NCBI GenBank assembly: GCA_030640215.1
Contig: DAOWJU010000209.1
Location: forward strand, 1-5,875
Reading direction: 5' to 3'
From: Desulfuromonadales bacterium
Lineage (GTDB): Bacteria; Desulfobacterota; Desulfuromonadia; Desulfuromonadales; BM103
DNA length: 5,875 bases
Each line of letters opens with the position of its first letter. Within the stretch, counting starts at the first letter, position 1. The translations under genes were made by a program, and so were the position numbers. Shown piece after piece: positions 5,399-5,875 of this stretch. The notes beneath the pieces were generated by a model that was given only the letters and a program-made list of their open reading frames with translations, made no database searches and was not told the DNA's origin.

Positions 5399-5438
5399 AA
5401 ATTATCTATTTGACCACACGGTGTCAATATTAGAAAAT
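5399..5438. promoter_or_regulatory. Overlapping divergent promoter region
   Basis: TTGAC (5410-5414) and GTCAA (5423-5427) form an inverted repeat with an eight-base spacer, giving a -35-like hexamer on each strand. On the minus strand, TTGACA (5427-5422) is a perfect -35, with TAATTT at 17 bases or GATAAT at 15 bases, and would drive LysR. On the plus strand, TTGACC (5410-5415) precedes TAGAAA (5431-5436) at a short spacing. The minus-strand promoter is the better supported. Confidence 0.45.
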
Positions 5439-5452
5439 ACGAATGTTTATTC

Positions 5453-5477
5453 CACGCAAATTACGTGACAATAGAAT
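5453..5477 (+). promoter_or_regulatory. CACG-N7-CGTG dyad at a candidate reductase promoter
   Basis: CACG (5453-5456) and CGTG (5464-5467) are separated by seven bases, the 4-7-4 layout of many LysR boxes, although the classic T-N11-A pair is reversed to A-N11-T. A good -10 box, TAGAAT (5472-5477), follows with no good -35, as expected for an activator-dependent promoter. Function is inferred. Confidence 0.35.
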
Positions 5478-5520
5478 GCCAGCCAAAGACGCACAAAATC
5501 AACATACTTCAAACTCTTCC

Positions 5521-5526
5521 GAGGAG
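5521..5526 (+). promoter_or_regulatory. Ribosome binding site of the reductase gene
   Basis: GAGGAG, seven bases before the ATG at 5534; it supports that start. Confidence 0.75.
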
Positions 5527-5533
5527 ACTGAAC

Positions 5534-5875
5534 ATGTCCGAAGCTTTCCAGATAAAAACAGACCCCGAACTCTGGACCACCCTCGACATGGATGTTGAGC
5601 GATTCATGAACGTCCCACCGATGCTTACGGAAGCCTTTACCGGCGTCTTCCTCAGCCAGAAGAATCGCCCGAAAGGTATGGCCTATTTCGATGACATGGT
5701 ACGCAACATCTTTACCGGTCGGATTCAGGAACTGGTCGATGCGAAGCAAGAAGGTCGTCCGGTCATCGGAACTTTCTGCGTTTACGTACCTGAAGAGATC
5801 ATCCAGGCCGCTAATGGAGTTTGTATTGGTTTGTGTGGTGGCTCCCAAGGATCGATCGCCGACGCCGAAAAGATC
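5534..5875 (+). CDS. Double-cubane-cluster reductase / 2-hydroxyacyl-CoA dehydratase D-subunit family (partial, 3' end cut by window)
   Basis: The first 114 codons of a longer gene are present, open to the window edge. It starts at ATG 5534 behind GAGGAG. The visible part matches the N-terminus of the HgdB/BcrC/YjiM superfamily: SQKNRPKGMAYFDDMV (41-56), then GTFCVYVPEEIIQAANG (79-95) and GLCGG (99-103). Visible Cys are 82, 97 and 101, some of which may be cluster ligands. Proteins of this group carry an [8Fe-9S] double-cubane or [4Fe-4S] clusters. They receive electrons from an ATP-dependent activase to reduce or dehydrate difficult substrates in anaerobes. The SQKNRP...YFD segment points to the stand-alone double-cubane reductase (YjiM-like) branch rather than a true hydroxyacyl-CoA dehydratase; the physiological substrate of that branch is not settled. 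An activase gene would be expected downstream, outside the window. Confidence 0.85.
   Translation, partial: MSEAFQIKTDPELWTTLDMDVERFMNVPPMLTEAFTGVFLSQKNRPKGMAYFDDMVRNIFTGRIQELVDAKQEGRPVIGTFCVYVPEEIIQAANGVCIGLCGGSQGSIADAEKI

Noticed and set aside
5447..5848. A 133-residue minus-strand ORF at the right edge
   Set aside because: Antisense to the double-cubane reductase start, whose plus-strand frame has a good ribosome binding site and family motifs.

Overview
The window most likely comes from an anaerobic, metal-respiring type of bacterium in the Desulfuromonadota (Geobacter/Desulfuromonas/Pelobacter-like). This is inferred from three things: a large secreted multiheme c-type cytochrome carrying the CxxxxCH...CxxCH module known mainly from Geobacter, a stand-alone archaeal-type threonyl-tRNA editing domain, and a LysR regulator divergent from a double-cubane-cluster reductase of the 2-hydroxyacyl-CoA dehydratase D-subunit superfamily. 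No mobile element, CRISPR array or rRNA was seen.

Layout. 1-312 has no convincing gene but holds a small hairpin terminator and TTAAC-type repeats. 313-609 (+) is an unrecognised 98-residue ORF. A hairpin at 673-705 separates it from the convergent cytochrome gene (733-3150, -), so it may terminate both. The cytochrome has a long signal peptide, a good ribosome binding site and 15 recognisable haem motifs (13 CX2CH, one CX3CH, one CX4CH). A sixteenth Cys...CysHis pair sits near the C-terminus. Upstream of it, 3151-3633 is mostly non-coding on the minus strand; it holds a possible folded leader and a questionable small ORF that overlaps the cytochrome start by four bases.

3634-4044 (-) is the threonyl-tRNA editing-domain protein, and facing away from it is tRNA-Pro(CGG) at 4215-4291 with a strong terminator. 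4457-5353 (-) is a LysR-type regulator with a GTG start and a strong Shine-Dalgarno. It diverges from the double-cubane reductase gene that starts at 5534 and runs off the right edge. The 180-base space between them carries several dyads and candidate divergent promoters.

How the genes relate. The cytochrome (electron transfer outside the cytoplasm), the translation-quality module (editing domain and tRNA-Pro) and the LysR/reductase pair look like three independent transcription units. The only clear regulatory pairing is LysR with the reductase. All functional names come from recalled family patterns, not from a search.
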